A stretch of DNA of 17,034 nt, from assembly GCA_910592005.1 (NCBI GenBank), contig CAJVPP010001950.1, positions 1 through 17,034 on the forward strand, in the 5' to 3' direction. Of the stretch, positions 1 through 7,560 are shown one piece after another; position 1 is the stretch's first letter, and each line of letters opens with the position of its first letter. The notes under the pieces were generated by a model. That model saw only the letters and a program-made list of their open reading frames with translations, was not told the origin of the DNA and searched no databases. A program made the position numbers and the translations under genes. This DNA is from Funneliformis mosseae. Its lineage: Eukaryota; Glomeromycota; Glomeromycetes; Glomerales; Glomeraceae.

Positions 1-560
1 TTGCATATTTCATTATTACCATATAATTTAAAGTATTTGGATCTTGAGTAAATCCATATAATTGAATAAGATTTTCACTTGAATATTTTTTTAATTGACT
101 ATAACATTTATAATGATGTTTCCACTAAAATAAAATAAAATAATTTAAAAACTAATTATTTAAAATTAAATATAATTATTAATTTATACCTCATTTAAAA
201 ATTCCTCATTGAGTTTTGATGATTTATCTAAACTTTTAAGAATTACGCTAATACTACCATTTCTAATCCATTTTTTATTTTCATAATAATAAGATATAAT
301 AAATCCATCAGTCCAAGTTGCTTTATATATAATACTAAATCCTCCTTTATCAAAATACTTAATATTTTTAAATTTATTGTAAGGAATCCATTCTAATAAT
401 TGCCTTTTATTTTGAACATTTATTTGAATATTTTGAATAAATTTATCAATAAATTTATTTTTACTAGTCCAATTAGAAAAATTCTGTTGAAATAAATCAG
501 AATTACATTTTTTACACCAATAATATCCAGTATTTAATTTTTTACAATTTGGACATATTC
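1..560 (-). other. Zinc-ribbon and kinase N-lobe exons with a 65-nt intron
   Basis: The long exon (560-190, 371 nt) enters in phase 1 through acceptor TATAG at 565-561 and ends on a complete codon (GAG) at 190. The intron at 189-125 begins GTATAA and ends TTTTAG. The next exon (124-1) starts WKHHYKCYSQ and reads into the hinge MVIMKYA at the window edge. The reading upstream of 560 hits an in-frame TAA at 570-568, so the more upstream TTTAG (ending at 571) cannot be the acceptor in this frame. That fixes the acceptor at 561 and requires exactly one leading base from the previous exon, as the microexon chain supplies. These two exons carry all the residues that identify the family. Confidence 0.9.
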
Positions 561-2202
561 CTATATTTTACTAAATTATAAATTATATTATTAGTATTAT
601 TAAAAAAATTTTAAATAATAAATATAATAATAATACTTACTTAATAATATAAAATATTATTATTATATATTTAATAAATTTATTAAATTAATTTAATTAT
701 ACTTAAATTATATATTTAGTAATAAAAATAAAGTAACTTACCCCCTAATAAATAAAATTATTTAAATAAATAAAAATTTAGTAATTTTAAATTACAATAA
801 TAAGAATAATTAAATACTAATAATTAATAAAAATAACTTACAAACTAATAAAATTTATTTTTTTAAATAAAAAACTTAGTTGACTTAAAATTACAAAAAC
901 AAGTATAATTAAATACTGATAATCAATAAAAATAACTTACACTCTAATAAAATTTATTTTTTTAAATAAAAAATTTAGTTGACTTTAAATTACAGTAATA
1001 AGTATAATTAAATACTGATAATCAATAAAAATAATTTACCCACTAATAAAATTTGTTTTTTTTAATAAAAAATTAGTTGACTTTAAATTACAGTAACAAG
1101 TATAATTAAATACTAATAATCAATAAAAATAACTTACACACTAATAAAATTTATTTTTTTAAATAAAAATTTAATTGACTTTAAATTACAGTAACAAGTA
1201 TAATTAAATATTGATAATTAATAAAAATAACTTACATGCTAAATTATTATAAAACATTTAGTTGACTTTAAATTACAATAACAAGTATAATTAAATACTG
1301 ATAATCAATAAAAATAACTTACTCGCTAATAAAATTTATTTTTTTTAAATAAAAATTTAATTGACTTTAAATTATAGTAACAAGTATAATTAAATACTGA
1401 TAATCAATAAAAGTAACTTACAATCTATTGGAATTTTTAAATAAAAATTTTATTTAACTTTAAATTATTATAAAAAAAATTAATAACTTACTTTCTATAA
1501 TATTATAAAGAATATTTAATATTTTATTTAAATTATAATAAATATAATTAATTGAATTAATAAAATAATTTACCTTCTAAATTATTAAAATTTTATTTTA
1601 ATAAAAATTTTATTTATAAATAATAATAAATATTAAATAAAATTATAAATATAAATAATTTACCAACTAAAAATTATTAATTATCATTAAAAAATTTTTA
1701 TATTATATATTAAGTTTAAATTAAAATGTAAAAATAAATAACTTACTCCCTATATTATTAAACATTTTTTAAATAATAGTTTAATTAAATTTAAATTATA
1801 TAAATTAAAATATAATAAAAATTAAATAGTTTACAATCTATTCATTAAATTTTTTTTTTAAAAAAAAAAATATTAATTATTAATAATTATATAAGTAAAT
1901 AATAGATAAATAAAGTTTATTACCATTTAATTCTTTTAATGTAGGAGTATCTGAAACTGATTCTATATTCAAATTTGATATAATTTAATTTTTAGTAAAC
2001 AAAAATGAGTATAATTAACGAATTAGAGTGTAGTTACATATATTACCTTTAGCATCCGAAAGTGACTCTAAGAAAAAAAAAGATTTTAGAATCGTTAAAT
2101 TAATTCGTTTTAATCATATAAAGCTTCATATTTTATATTTCCTTTTCAATATTATTTAATTTTATTTATTACACTCTTACCTTTATAATTACTATTTGAC
2201 AT
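1..2202 (-). CDS. Kinase-like protein with N-terminal zinc ribbon, 18 or more exons, 3' end outside window
   Basis: Proposed gene model read right to left. Exons: 2202-2181, 2067-2047, 1962-1924, thirteen 3-nt exons (1837-1835 down to 744-742), 560-190 and 124-1, continuing beyond the window. The ATG at 2202-2200 begins MSNSNYKESLSDAKES. The model gives 205 residues in the window: a Ser/Asp-rich start (1-27), a microexon-coded linker (28-41), a CX2C-X9-CX2C zinc ribbon (C43, C46, C56, C59), a helix-rich linker, then a kinase N-lobe with glycine loop KGGFSIIYKA (112-121), likely beta-3 lysine K149 in SVILKSL, likely alpha-C glutamate E164, and hinge-like MVIMKYA at the end. The catalytic loop lies outside the window, so activity cannot be judged. 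All introns are GT-AG, and stop codons are absent in the joined frame. The family is hugely expanded in Glomeromycotina; substrate and role are unknown. The kinase exons are near certain; the 5' structure is inferred. Confidence 0.85.
561..741 (-). other. Last intron before the zinc-ribbon exon, apparently two repeat introns fused
   Basis: This 181-nt stretch starts GTAAGTTA like the array introns and ends TATAG. It is about twice the length of its neighbours. In its middle, at 640-635, sits a good internal donor GTAAGT, but the position where the array would have TAG (three bases before it) reads AT at 645-644 instead of AG. This looks like a former fourteenth unit whose acceptor was lost, so that two introns of about 101 and 79 nt are now removed as one. 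The abandoned triplet would be TAA at 643-641. Removing it gives the ...WGIC... junction typical of the family. Confidence 0.6.
742..1837 (-). other. Array of thirteen consecutive 3-nt exons in tandem repeat introns
   Basis: In transcript order the triplets are: ATT 1837-1835, GGA 1749-1747, TTG 1666-1664, AAG 1576-1574, AAA 1494-1492, ATT 1424-1422, CGA 1325-1323, CAT 1238-1236, TGT 1140-1138, TGG 1042-1040, AGT 943-941, TTT 844-842, GGG 744-742. Each is preceded by TAG (13 of 13) and followed by GTAA (GTAAGT 9, GTAAAT 3, GTAAAC 1). Intron lengths from the one before the first triplet to the one before the last are 86, 85, 80, 87, 79, 67, 96, 84, 95, 95, 96, 96, 97. Joined in phase 1 after AAT-G they encode D-W-I-E-E-N-S-T-L-L-E-F-W-G with no stop, and the final G pairs with the GA that opens the zinc-ribbon exon. 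The splice pattern is seen directly; that splicing happens is inferred. Confidence 0.8.
745..1421 (-). repeat. Homogeneous tandem intron repeats (about 96 nt, 7 copies)
   Basis: The seven introns at 745-841, 845-940, 944-1039, 1043-1137, 1141-1235, 1239-1322 and 1326-1421 are close copies of one another. On the minus strand each runs GTAAGTTA(C)TTTTATT, then a TTAATTATACTTGTTACTG-like block, AAAGTCAA(C/T)TAAAT, a T/A-rich stretch and TATTAG (ATTTAG in one). The copy at 1239-1322 lacks part of the segment near its 3' end. The copy at 745-841 has drifted most. Six introns further upstream in the gene (1425-1923) share the splice ends and parts of the body; 1425-1491 is clearly a shortened relative. 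The repeat unit is intron plus 3 nt, so it also counts as a tandem array of about 99 bp. Confidence 0.9.
1924..2202 (-). other. Three short 5' exons (22, 21 and 39 nt), one possibly a duplicate of another
   Basis: Exon 1 (2202-2181) encodes MSNSNYK plus one base, donor GTAAGA. Exon 2 (2067-2047) follows acceptor CTTAG and encodes ESLSDAK plus one base, donor GTAATA. Exon 3 (1962-1924) follows acceptor TATAG and encodes ESVSDTPTLKELN plus one base, donor GTAATA. All three end in phase 1. The first 17 bases of exons 2 and 3 match at 13 positions and both encode ES(L/V)SD, suggesting that one arose by exon duplication. The introns are 113 nt (2180-2068) and 84 nt (2046-1963). A competing acceptor two bases downstream for exon 2 (AGAG) would break the frame. 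Confidence 0.75.
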
Positions 2203-2400
2203 TGTTATAACTTAAAATAAAAAAAAAAAAAGTTTTTTTAAAAAAACTTTTATTTCAATCAAGTTATCTTGTATAATGTAATAGTAATACATATTGTCAA
2301 GGTATGTATGAGGCACAGCACTTTAAAAATAACCAATAGTGATAATTTGAATCGGAAAATTTTGTTTTAATTAGCGAATAGAATATTGATTTATTTTAAT
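2203..2400 (-). promoter_or_regulatory. Upstream region of the kinase-like gene with a 24-bp palindrome
   Basis: Just upstream of the ATG (minus strand) is an A/T run followed by a perfect 24-bp palindrome at 2228-2251 (AAAAGT7A7CTTTT pattern), then ordinary AT-rich sequence with TATA-like ACATTATACAAG near 2270-2281. No operator or known motif is recognised. The promoter role rests only on position. Confidence 0.35.
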
Positions 2401-2409
2401 AGTTCGTTT

Positions 2410-2790
2410 GTTTGATCTTTTTTTTTTAATTTTCGTTTTTGTGCTTTTATTTTTTTTTTCTTGTTTCTTTTCGCTTTTTTTTTTTATTTTCGTTTTGTCT
2501 TTTTTCTTTCTTTTTCATTTTTTTTCTTTCGGTTTTTTTTATTTATTTATTTTCGTTTCGTTTTGATTGTTTTTTTTTTATATTCAATTTTTTTTAATTT
2601 TTGTTTCTTTCGCTTCTTTCGTTTTTTTGTCTTTTTTTTTTTTAATTTTTTTTTTTTTTATTTTCGTTTTTTCGCTTCGTTCTTTCTTTTAATTTTAATT
2701 TTTTTTTTTTTTTATTTCGTTTTTTTTTCTTTGGTTCTTTCATTTTATTTTTTTCATTTTGTTCTCGTTTGTTTTTTTTAAAAATAACAT
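2410..2790. repeat. T-rich tract with recurring TTTCG
   Basis: The plus strand is almost pure T with scattered single C, G and A and many TTTCG/TTTCGTTTT occurrences. A phenylalanine-rich reading frame runs through it but is only a by-product of the T runs. It lies upstream of the minus-strand gene, so it is an A-rich tract in that gene's orientation. Function, if any, is unknown; strand-biased low-complexity DNA can exclude nucleosomes. Confidence 0.8.
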
Positions 2791-2821
2791 GAAAAAAAAA
2801 AATTTATTAAAAAAATTAAAA

Positions 2822-2936
2822 TAAAAATTTCGGCATATATCTCGACGCGATTTTAGTTTATTTTTTTTTTAATTTTGGCGATCACAGCGGTTTCACTCGA
2901 CGACCCGATCGTTGGGGGCAGCGTGACATTTTTTTA
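2822..2936. other. CpG-rich, relatively GC-rich patch of unknown nature
   Basis: Contains TCGACGCG, GGCGATC, a TCGACGACCCGATCGT segment and GGGGGCAGCGTGAC. The base composition is far from the surroundings. It ends right at the TA preceding the pogo/Tigger terminus. It could be the end of another dispersed repeat or an old promoter segment; no coding potential is evident. Confidence 0.5.
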
Positions 2937-2938
2937 TA

Positions 2939-3995
2939 CAAGTGCCGTCCGTTATAACGACACTTCAGACCAGAAATTTTTGTCATAATAACGAGATGTC
3001 ATTATAACGGACTTTCTTTTTATAGCGACATAATTATAAAATGCCGCAGTATGTCATTATAAGATTTTTATAATAATTAAAATATGCAAATACAATTTAA
3101 TTCAATTTATTATTATTGTAAATGTAATACACAACATTTAATATAAACATAAAAGCTAAAAATTAATTACTAAAAAATTTATCTAAACTCATCTGCTTTT
3201 CTAATTTATCATATATATTTTTTTGTAATCTTCTTAATTTTCATTAATTTCAAAATTTTCATCCTGCTGTTATATAAATTTTATAAATTTTATTAATTTC
3301 TTACATGAGCCACTAGGCTTAATTTCTATTTCAAATTCAGAATATTCATTATCATCACATCATTGGATCATAACAAACAGCAGCAATATTTCTGACATTG
3401 AATCAACTTTTAAATCATTATCACATTGAATAAATTCATTGGCATTTAAATTATTTTCATCATTATCTATTAGTATTTGTTTTATTAATAGCTACAATTT
3501 CTTAAAAGCTTCATCAATCATATCACTATCTAATTGATTATTATTGTTATTTAGAAGAATATCAATTCTTAATCAAAAATAAATTATAGTATCTTTACTA
3601 ATATTATTCTATGTATTTAATCAAATTTAATTGTATCATAAATGATTAAAGGTTATAGTTTATCAATATTAAGCTCCTAATACAAATTATAAGCTTCAAT
3701 TTGATTTTGGCACTAAAAATAAATTTTAATAAGATTATTAAAAATAATAATAAATTTTACTTAATTTAATATTTTAAAGATCTAAAATATTCCTACATTA
3801 CATAGCTGAAGATGAGAAGTGATATTAAGAAAAAGAAAATAATCTTTAATATTAGTTAACATTGATTTTCAACAATATATGAAAAATAATTATTTAATAG
3901 AAATAAAATATTTTATCTATCCTTTCTCATATTCTCATCTAATTTTTTAAGCCATATACTAAAAAATAAATATTTGCATCTAATCCTTATTATTC
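2939..3995 (-). mobile_element. Pogo/Tigger-type DNA transposon fragment (one terminus plus transposase C-terminal part)
   Basis: A TA at 2937-2938 is followed by CAAGTGCCGTCCGTTATAAC, and then by several subterminal motifs of the form GTCATTATAACGGA or GTCATAATAACGAG up to about 3060. This is the layout of pogo-family ends. The transposase relic lies behind it on the minus strand. The far terminus was not found; the relic stops where the TIR-flanked repeat at 3998 begins, so the element is truncated or interrupted there. Confidence 0.75.
3160..3990 (-). pseudogene. Pogo/Tigger (CENP-B-like) transposase relic, DDE domain to C-terminus
   Basis: Read right to left across shifting frames: WLKKLDENMRK near 3970-3935, a decayed ILFLLNN block where the family has an LLDN catalytic aspartate, IVENQ, then NITSHLQLCNVGIF where the family has NTTSHLQPCDAGIF, then SKDTI (family SxETI), and a C-terminal LRRLQKNIYDKLEKQMSLDKFF-like end near 3245-3170. 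Both aspartates that can be located appear changed to asparagine, consistent with G-to-A change. Many stops and frame shifts are present. The family call rests on several colinear motifs; the exact coding ends are approximate. Confidence 0.75.
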
Positions 3996-3997
3996 TA

Positions 3998-4541
3998 ATT
4001 AGTGTTTTATATAAATTCAGATTAAATCTATCAGATTCAGATCAGATTCAGATTCAAATTCAGATCTGATCTGTTAGATCTAAATTTAAATTCTACTTCT
4101 TTTAGAGCTAAAAGTTTCTTTCTTTCATTAAAAGAAACAAATTTTCAGATCTTTTTTTAAGTCAAAATTTTATTTCCTTTCATTGAACAAGAATAATTTT
4201 TAGATTTCTTTTAAACTATAAAGGTTTTTTCATTAAAAAGAAATGACTTTTCAGATCTCTTTTAGAGTTAAAATATTCTTTTTATTAAAAAGAAACAACT
4301 TTTCAGATTTATTTTAGAACTGAAAATAATTTTTAATAAACTTTTCAAATTCAGTTCATATCAGATTTGAATTTAAACTGATTCAGCAGATTCAAATTTG
4401 AGATTTAATTTATTAAATTTAGATCAGATCTGAATTTTAATAGATTCATCAAATTCAGTTCAGATTCAGATCCTAAAAAATAAAAATTATATCAAATCAA
4501 ATTTAGATAAAATCTCTAATCTAATTTTGCAAAATACTAAT
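3998..4541. mobile_element. Non-autonomous TIR-flanked repeat, about 544 bp, with internal tandem repeats
   Basis: Possible terminal inverted repeats ATTAGTGTTTT (3998-4008) and AAAATACTAAT (4531-4541) match at 10 of 11. Both flanks are packed with CAGATTCAGATC/GATCTGATC motifs, which are themselves palindromic. The interior holds a tandem repeat. It has no coding capacity. Size and design resemble the repeat at 8637-9173, so both may belong to one MITE-like class. A clear target duplication was not identified. Confidence 0.5.
4095..4350. repeat. About five degenerate units of a 50-60 bp tandem repeat
   Basis: Units run roughly TCTTTTAGAGTTAAAA, a T-rich stretch, then CATTAAAAAGAAAC and CTTTTCAGATC. 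Boundaries lie near 4095, 4150, 4205, 4257 and 4308. The CAGATC at unit ends is the same motif found at the borders of the enclosing element. Confidence 0.7.
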
Positions 4542-4914
4542 TTTAATAGTAATAAACAAATAATATTTATTTTTTAATTCCTTTTAATGCTTAAGAATTT
4601 TAATATTTAAGTATAAAAACTAGTATTAATTTATTATTTAATATATTATATAGTAATAAAATAGTAACTTAAGATTTTGATTTTTTTTTTTTTTGTATCT
4701 ACCATTAATTTATAAATAAGTATTTTTAATGATTTTAAATTCTAATTATATATATATATCAATAGATATCTTTAAATGATATTTTTTAAATCTTTCTGAA
4801 ATATAATTCTTTAAGTAATACACTTGCTACCTCTCTTTATTTAGTAATTTGATAAATATAATATTACTTTTTAAATTTGAATAACCATCTATCAGATCTA
4901 TTAAAATTATTTAA
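4542..4914. other. AT-rich spacer, nothing recognised
   Basis: No open frame, RNA gene or clear repeat. There is a short AT dinucleotide run near 4748-4758 and a T15-like run near 4680. Pogo/Tigger transposase sequence was looked for here and not seen. Confidence 0.6.
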
Positions 4915-4916
4915 TA

Positions 4917-6294
4917 TAGACCTCTATTAAAAGTTTCTGAACACTTTTTTATCTAATATTAAACTCAAAATTTTTATGTAAAACAATAAAAAGTTTATAT
5001 AAATTTATTTTAAATTAATAAAGCTCTAAATTTTGTATTAAGCAACTAATACTTAGTTGAACCTTCTTATGCAGTAATAATAACTTAAATTTGTGTAATG
5101 TACTATTGACCAAGTCTTTGATAGTTTTTTTTAGAATTTTCTTTCATGTACTTTTAATATATCATTCAAGATCAGTAAGGTAAAGTGGCTTTTTCTTTTG
5201 TTCGCTAATATTTTTCTTTACCTCAATTTATAAATTCTTAATTGGATTGAGATCTGGACTTTATGCTGGCCAAAGTAATATATGCAAGTCATTTTTAGCT
5301 TAAATTACTATTACAACCTTTGATTTATAAGGGCAAGCATTATCTTCTTAGAATTAACTATCACCATTTAGAAATATTCACCTCATAGTTAATTTAATAT
5401 ACTTGCAAAAAATTTTAACATGTGAAACACTAGTTGCAGTTCTAGTTAATAGTACAATTGAACCTAAACCTTATCTTGAAAAGCATCTCCAATGCATTTG
5501 ACTAGAACTATACTTTACTGTAATAGTAATACAAGAAGGTTTTCATTTGTCCTCAGGTTTTCACTACATTCTGCTACAATGATTCTATTAAAACTAGGTA
5601 AAAATTGATTCATCATTCTATATAATTTGTCTAGTCTTCCTTTATCCAGCTTTGATATTTTAAACACTATATAAGATGAGCTTTCTTATTTGTAGGTGAT
5701 ATAAGAGGCTTTTGTCAAACAAGACAATTTCTTAATCTAAGAGAACAGAGTGTTTAGCTAATGATACAATTTAAAATATCCTGCCTAGTTTTCTTTTTCT
5801 AAAGCTGCTATACTTCAGCAATGCAAAGATGATGATTATTTAATTTATTATTTGTCACAAACTTTTTAAGTCAATTTCATTAAGATTCTTTAATCAAAGG
5901 TAGACTTTTAAAGTAAAGCTTTAAGCTAGTTGATTCTGTATCACCAAATTATTTCAAAGTATCAACAATAGTTAATACTTCACAATTGATAGTCTCTGCA
6001 ATAGTTTGATAACTATTACCTATTAATAATAGTAAAGTATAGCACTATGTTATTCTTTAGTTAATTCTTGATTTTTTTTTATTGTTATTTATTATTTAAA
6101 CTATTTTAGAGAAAAGAAGAAAAAGTTTGTTTATTTTTATTTTGAGGTAAGTCAAAATAACACACTTTTTATTAAAAATTAACATAAACATACATCATAA
6201 CTTCTTATAACTGCAGTATCATTTAGTTATGTGATATAATGATTTATTTATTTGCATTTAAACTTAGTATTTAGAAACTTTTAGTAGGGGTCTG
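4917..6294 (-). mobile_element. Complete, inactive Tc1-type DNA transposon
   Basis: TA duplications at 4915-4916 and 6295-6296 bracket terminal inverted repeats that begin TAGACCTCTATTAAAAG (left) and, on the opposite strand, CAGACCCCTACTAAAAG (right). Over 29 positions 24 match and all five differences are transitions. The 1378-bp length is usual for Tc1 elements. A transposase relic fills the interior on the minus strand. It is inactive because of many stops. Confidence 0.9.
5060..6080 (-). pseudogene. Tc1-type transposase relic (DD34E family)
   Basis: Motifs in order on the minus strand: a helix-turn-helix region with GNSYQTIAETI and VDTLK, then a second N-terminal block ending FVTNNR-like, KPLISPTNKKAHL, a decayed region where the first catalytic aspartate is expected, GLGSIVLL-like text, EDNACPYKSKVV (family QEDNAPCH; second aspartate D retained), and WPA-stop-SPDLNPIKNL (family WPAQSPDLNPIEN, where the E of IEN is the catalytic glutamate and reads K here). 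Stops replace a Gln codon and a Trp codon in the last block. The family assignment is secure, activity is excluded. Confidence 0.88.
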
Positions 6295-6830
6295 TATTTA
6301 AATATTAACTATTGCATATCTTTTGATTTTTAAAATTTTGCCTGTAATTATCAAGTTATACTTAATTACTTCATCAAACTATAATGCTAAAACTTCTTTT
6401 AATTGAAAAAGAATTTCTGTAATAGTTTTTTTTATTTATATTATTATTAAAGATTTGAATTATTTAATATTTTTTGTAGTTTTATATTTATATAATTTTA
6501 TATACAAAAAAAATAAAAAATAATAAAAAATAATATATAACCTTAAATACATTTTTATAATGACTATTGCTATATTGATAATATCATTATATTAAGCTTA
6601 ATTTTAGCTTTATAAAATTAACTTATTAAAATTTTGTGTTGTTATTATTATATATATACAATATTTGTTATAATAATTTATCTGTTTAGATTAATTGGAC
6701 TTTCATTATAAGAAAATTTATTATCACTATAATAAATTATTTAGTATATATAAAGAATAATTCATTATTATAAAATGTTACTTAATTAGACTAATTAGAG
6801 TAATTTGTATATTATATAAACAATGATAAT
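6295..6830. other. AT-rich region, nothing clear
   Basis: No gene seen. Between about 6690 and 6780 there are repeated ATTATAA/CACTATAA phrases reminiscent of decayed subterminal repeats of a DNA transposon, but no terminus could be placed. Confidence 0.5.
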
Positions 6831-6831
6831 A

Positions 6832-7560
6832 ATTTTTTTTTACTTTTTTAATAACTGCTTTAATTTTATTTTTTATAATAAAGTTAAATATTTATTTAAT
6901 ATTATATAGCGATTTTATTCAATTATTTTAATATTGCAATTTTAATTTTATTTATTTTTTAATATCATTTTCTTCTTTTTTTTATTTTTTAAATTTTTTT
7001 AATTATTTCATTTATTTTTTTACCTTTTTTTTCTTTTATTTTGTTTTTTTTTTATTTTTTTTATTTTTACTTTTTTTGTTTTATTTTATTTATTTTTTTT
7101 TAATTTTAATTTTTTTAATTTATTTTATTTATTACTTTTTTACTTTTCTTTTTTTACTTATTTAATTTTGATTTTTTTATAATTTTTATTTTCATGTGAT
7201 CCTTTTTATGTATATTTATAATTTTCATTTATTTTTTTCATTTTTCTCAAAAATTTCTTAATTTTATTATTTTCACTCTTTTAATCTTTTTTTTTTTTTA
7301 ATTTTTTATATTTCTTGAACTTGTTTTAATATATTTTTATTTTTTCATTACTTTTTTTTTCATTTATTATTTTTTTATTTTTATTTTATTTTTATTTTTA
7401 TTTTATTTTATTACTTTTTTTAATTATTTTTTATTTTATTTTTTTATTTTTATTTTTATTTTATATTTTTTGCTATTTTACTTTTTTTATTAAATTTTTT
7501 TTTTGTTTTAATTTTGGATAGAAGAGGTCATTTTTATTTTTTTTTTATTTTTTAAAACTT
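6832..7560. repeat. Long T-rich low-complexity tract
   Basis: About 730 bp in which the plus strand is overwhelmingly T with ATTTTT and TTTTTATTTTTA patterns. Unlike the tract at 2410-2790 it has essentially no CG. No coding frame is present. Confidence 0.8.

Noticed and set aside
735..1900. Reading the array as a plain non-coding minisatellite inside one long intron
   Set aside because: A plain satellite would not keep TAG and GTAA exactly 3 nt apart in thirteen units, including diverged ones of different length, with a variable triplet and a phase match at both borders. It remains the null hypothesis to test by cDNA.
2461..2781. Phenylalanine-rich reading frame of about 106 codons
   Set aside because: It comes purely from T runs in low-complexity DNA, with no start context, splice structure or family resemblance.
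3600..4915. Second terminus of the pogo/Tigger element
   Set aside because: No inverse of the GTGCCGTCCGTTATAAC end was found. Candidate ATTATAA phrases are too common in this DNA.
1..6294. Ciliate-type code (TAA/TAG as Gln), suggested by a stop at a Gln position in the Tc1 relic
   Set aside because: The kinase-like exons use CAA and CAG for Gln and have no internal TAA or TAG. In the Tc1 relic TAA also replaces Trp, and frame shifts are frequent, so it is decay rather than a recoded gene.
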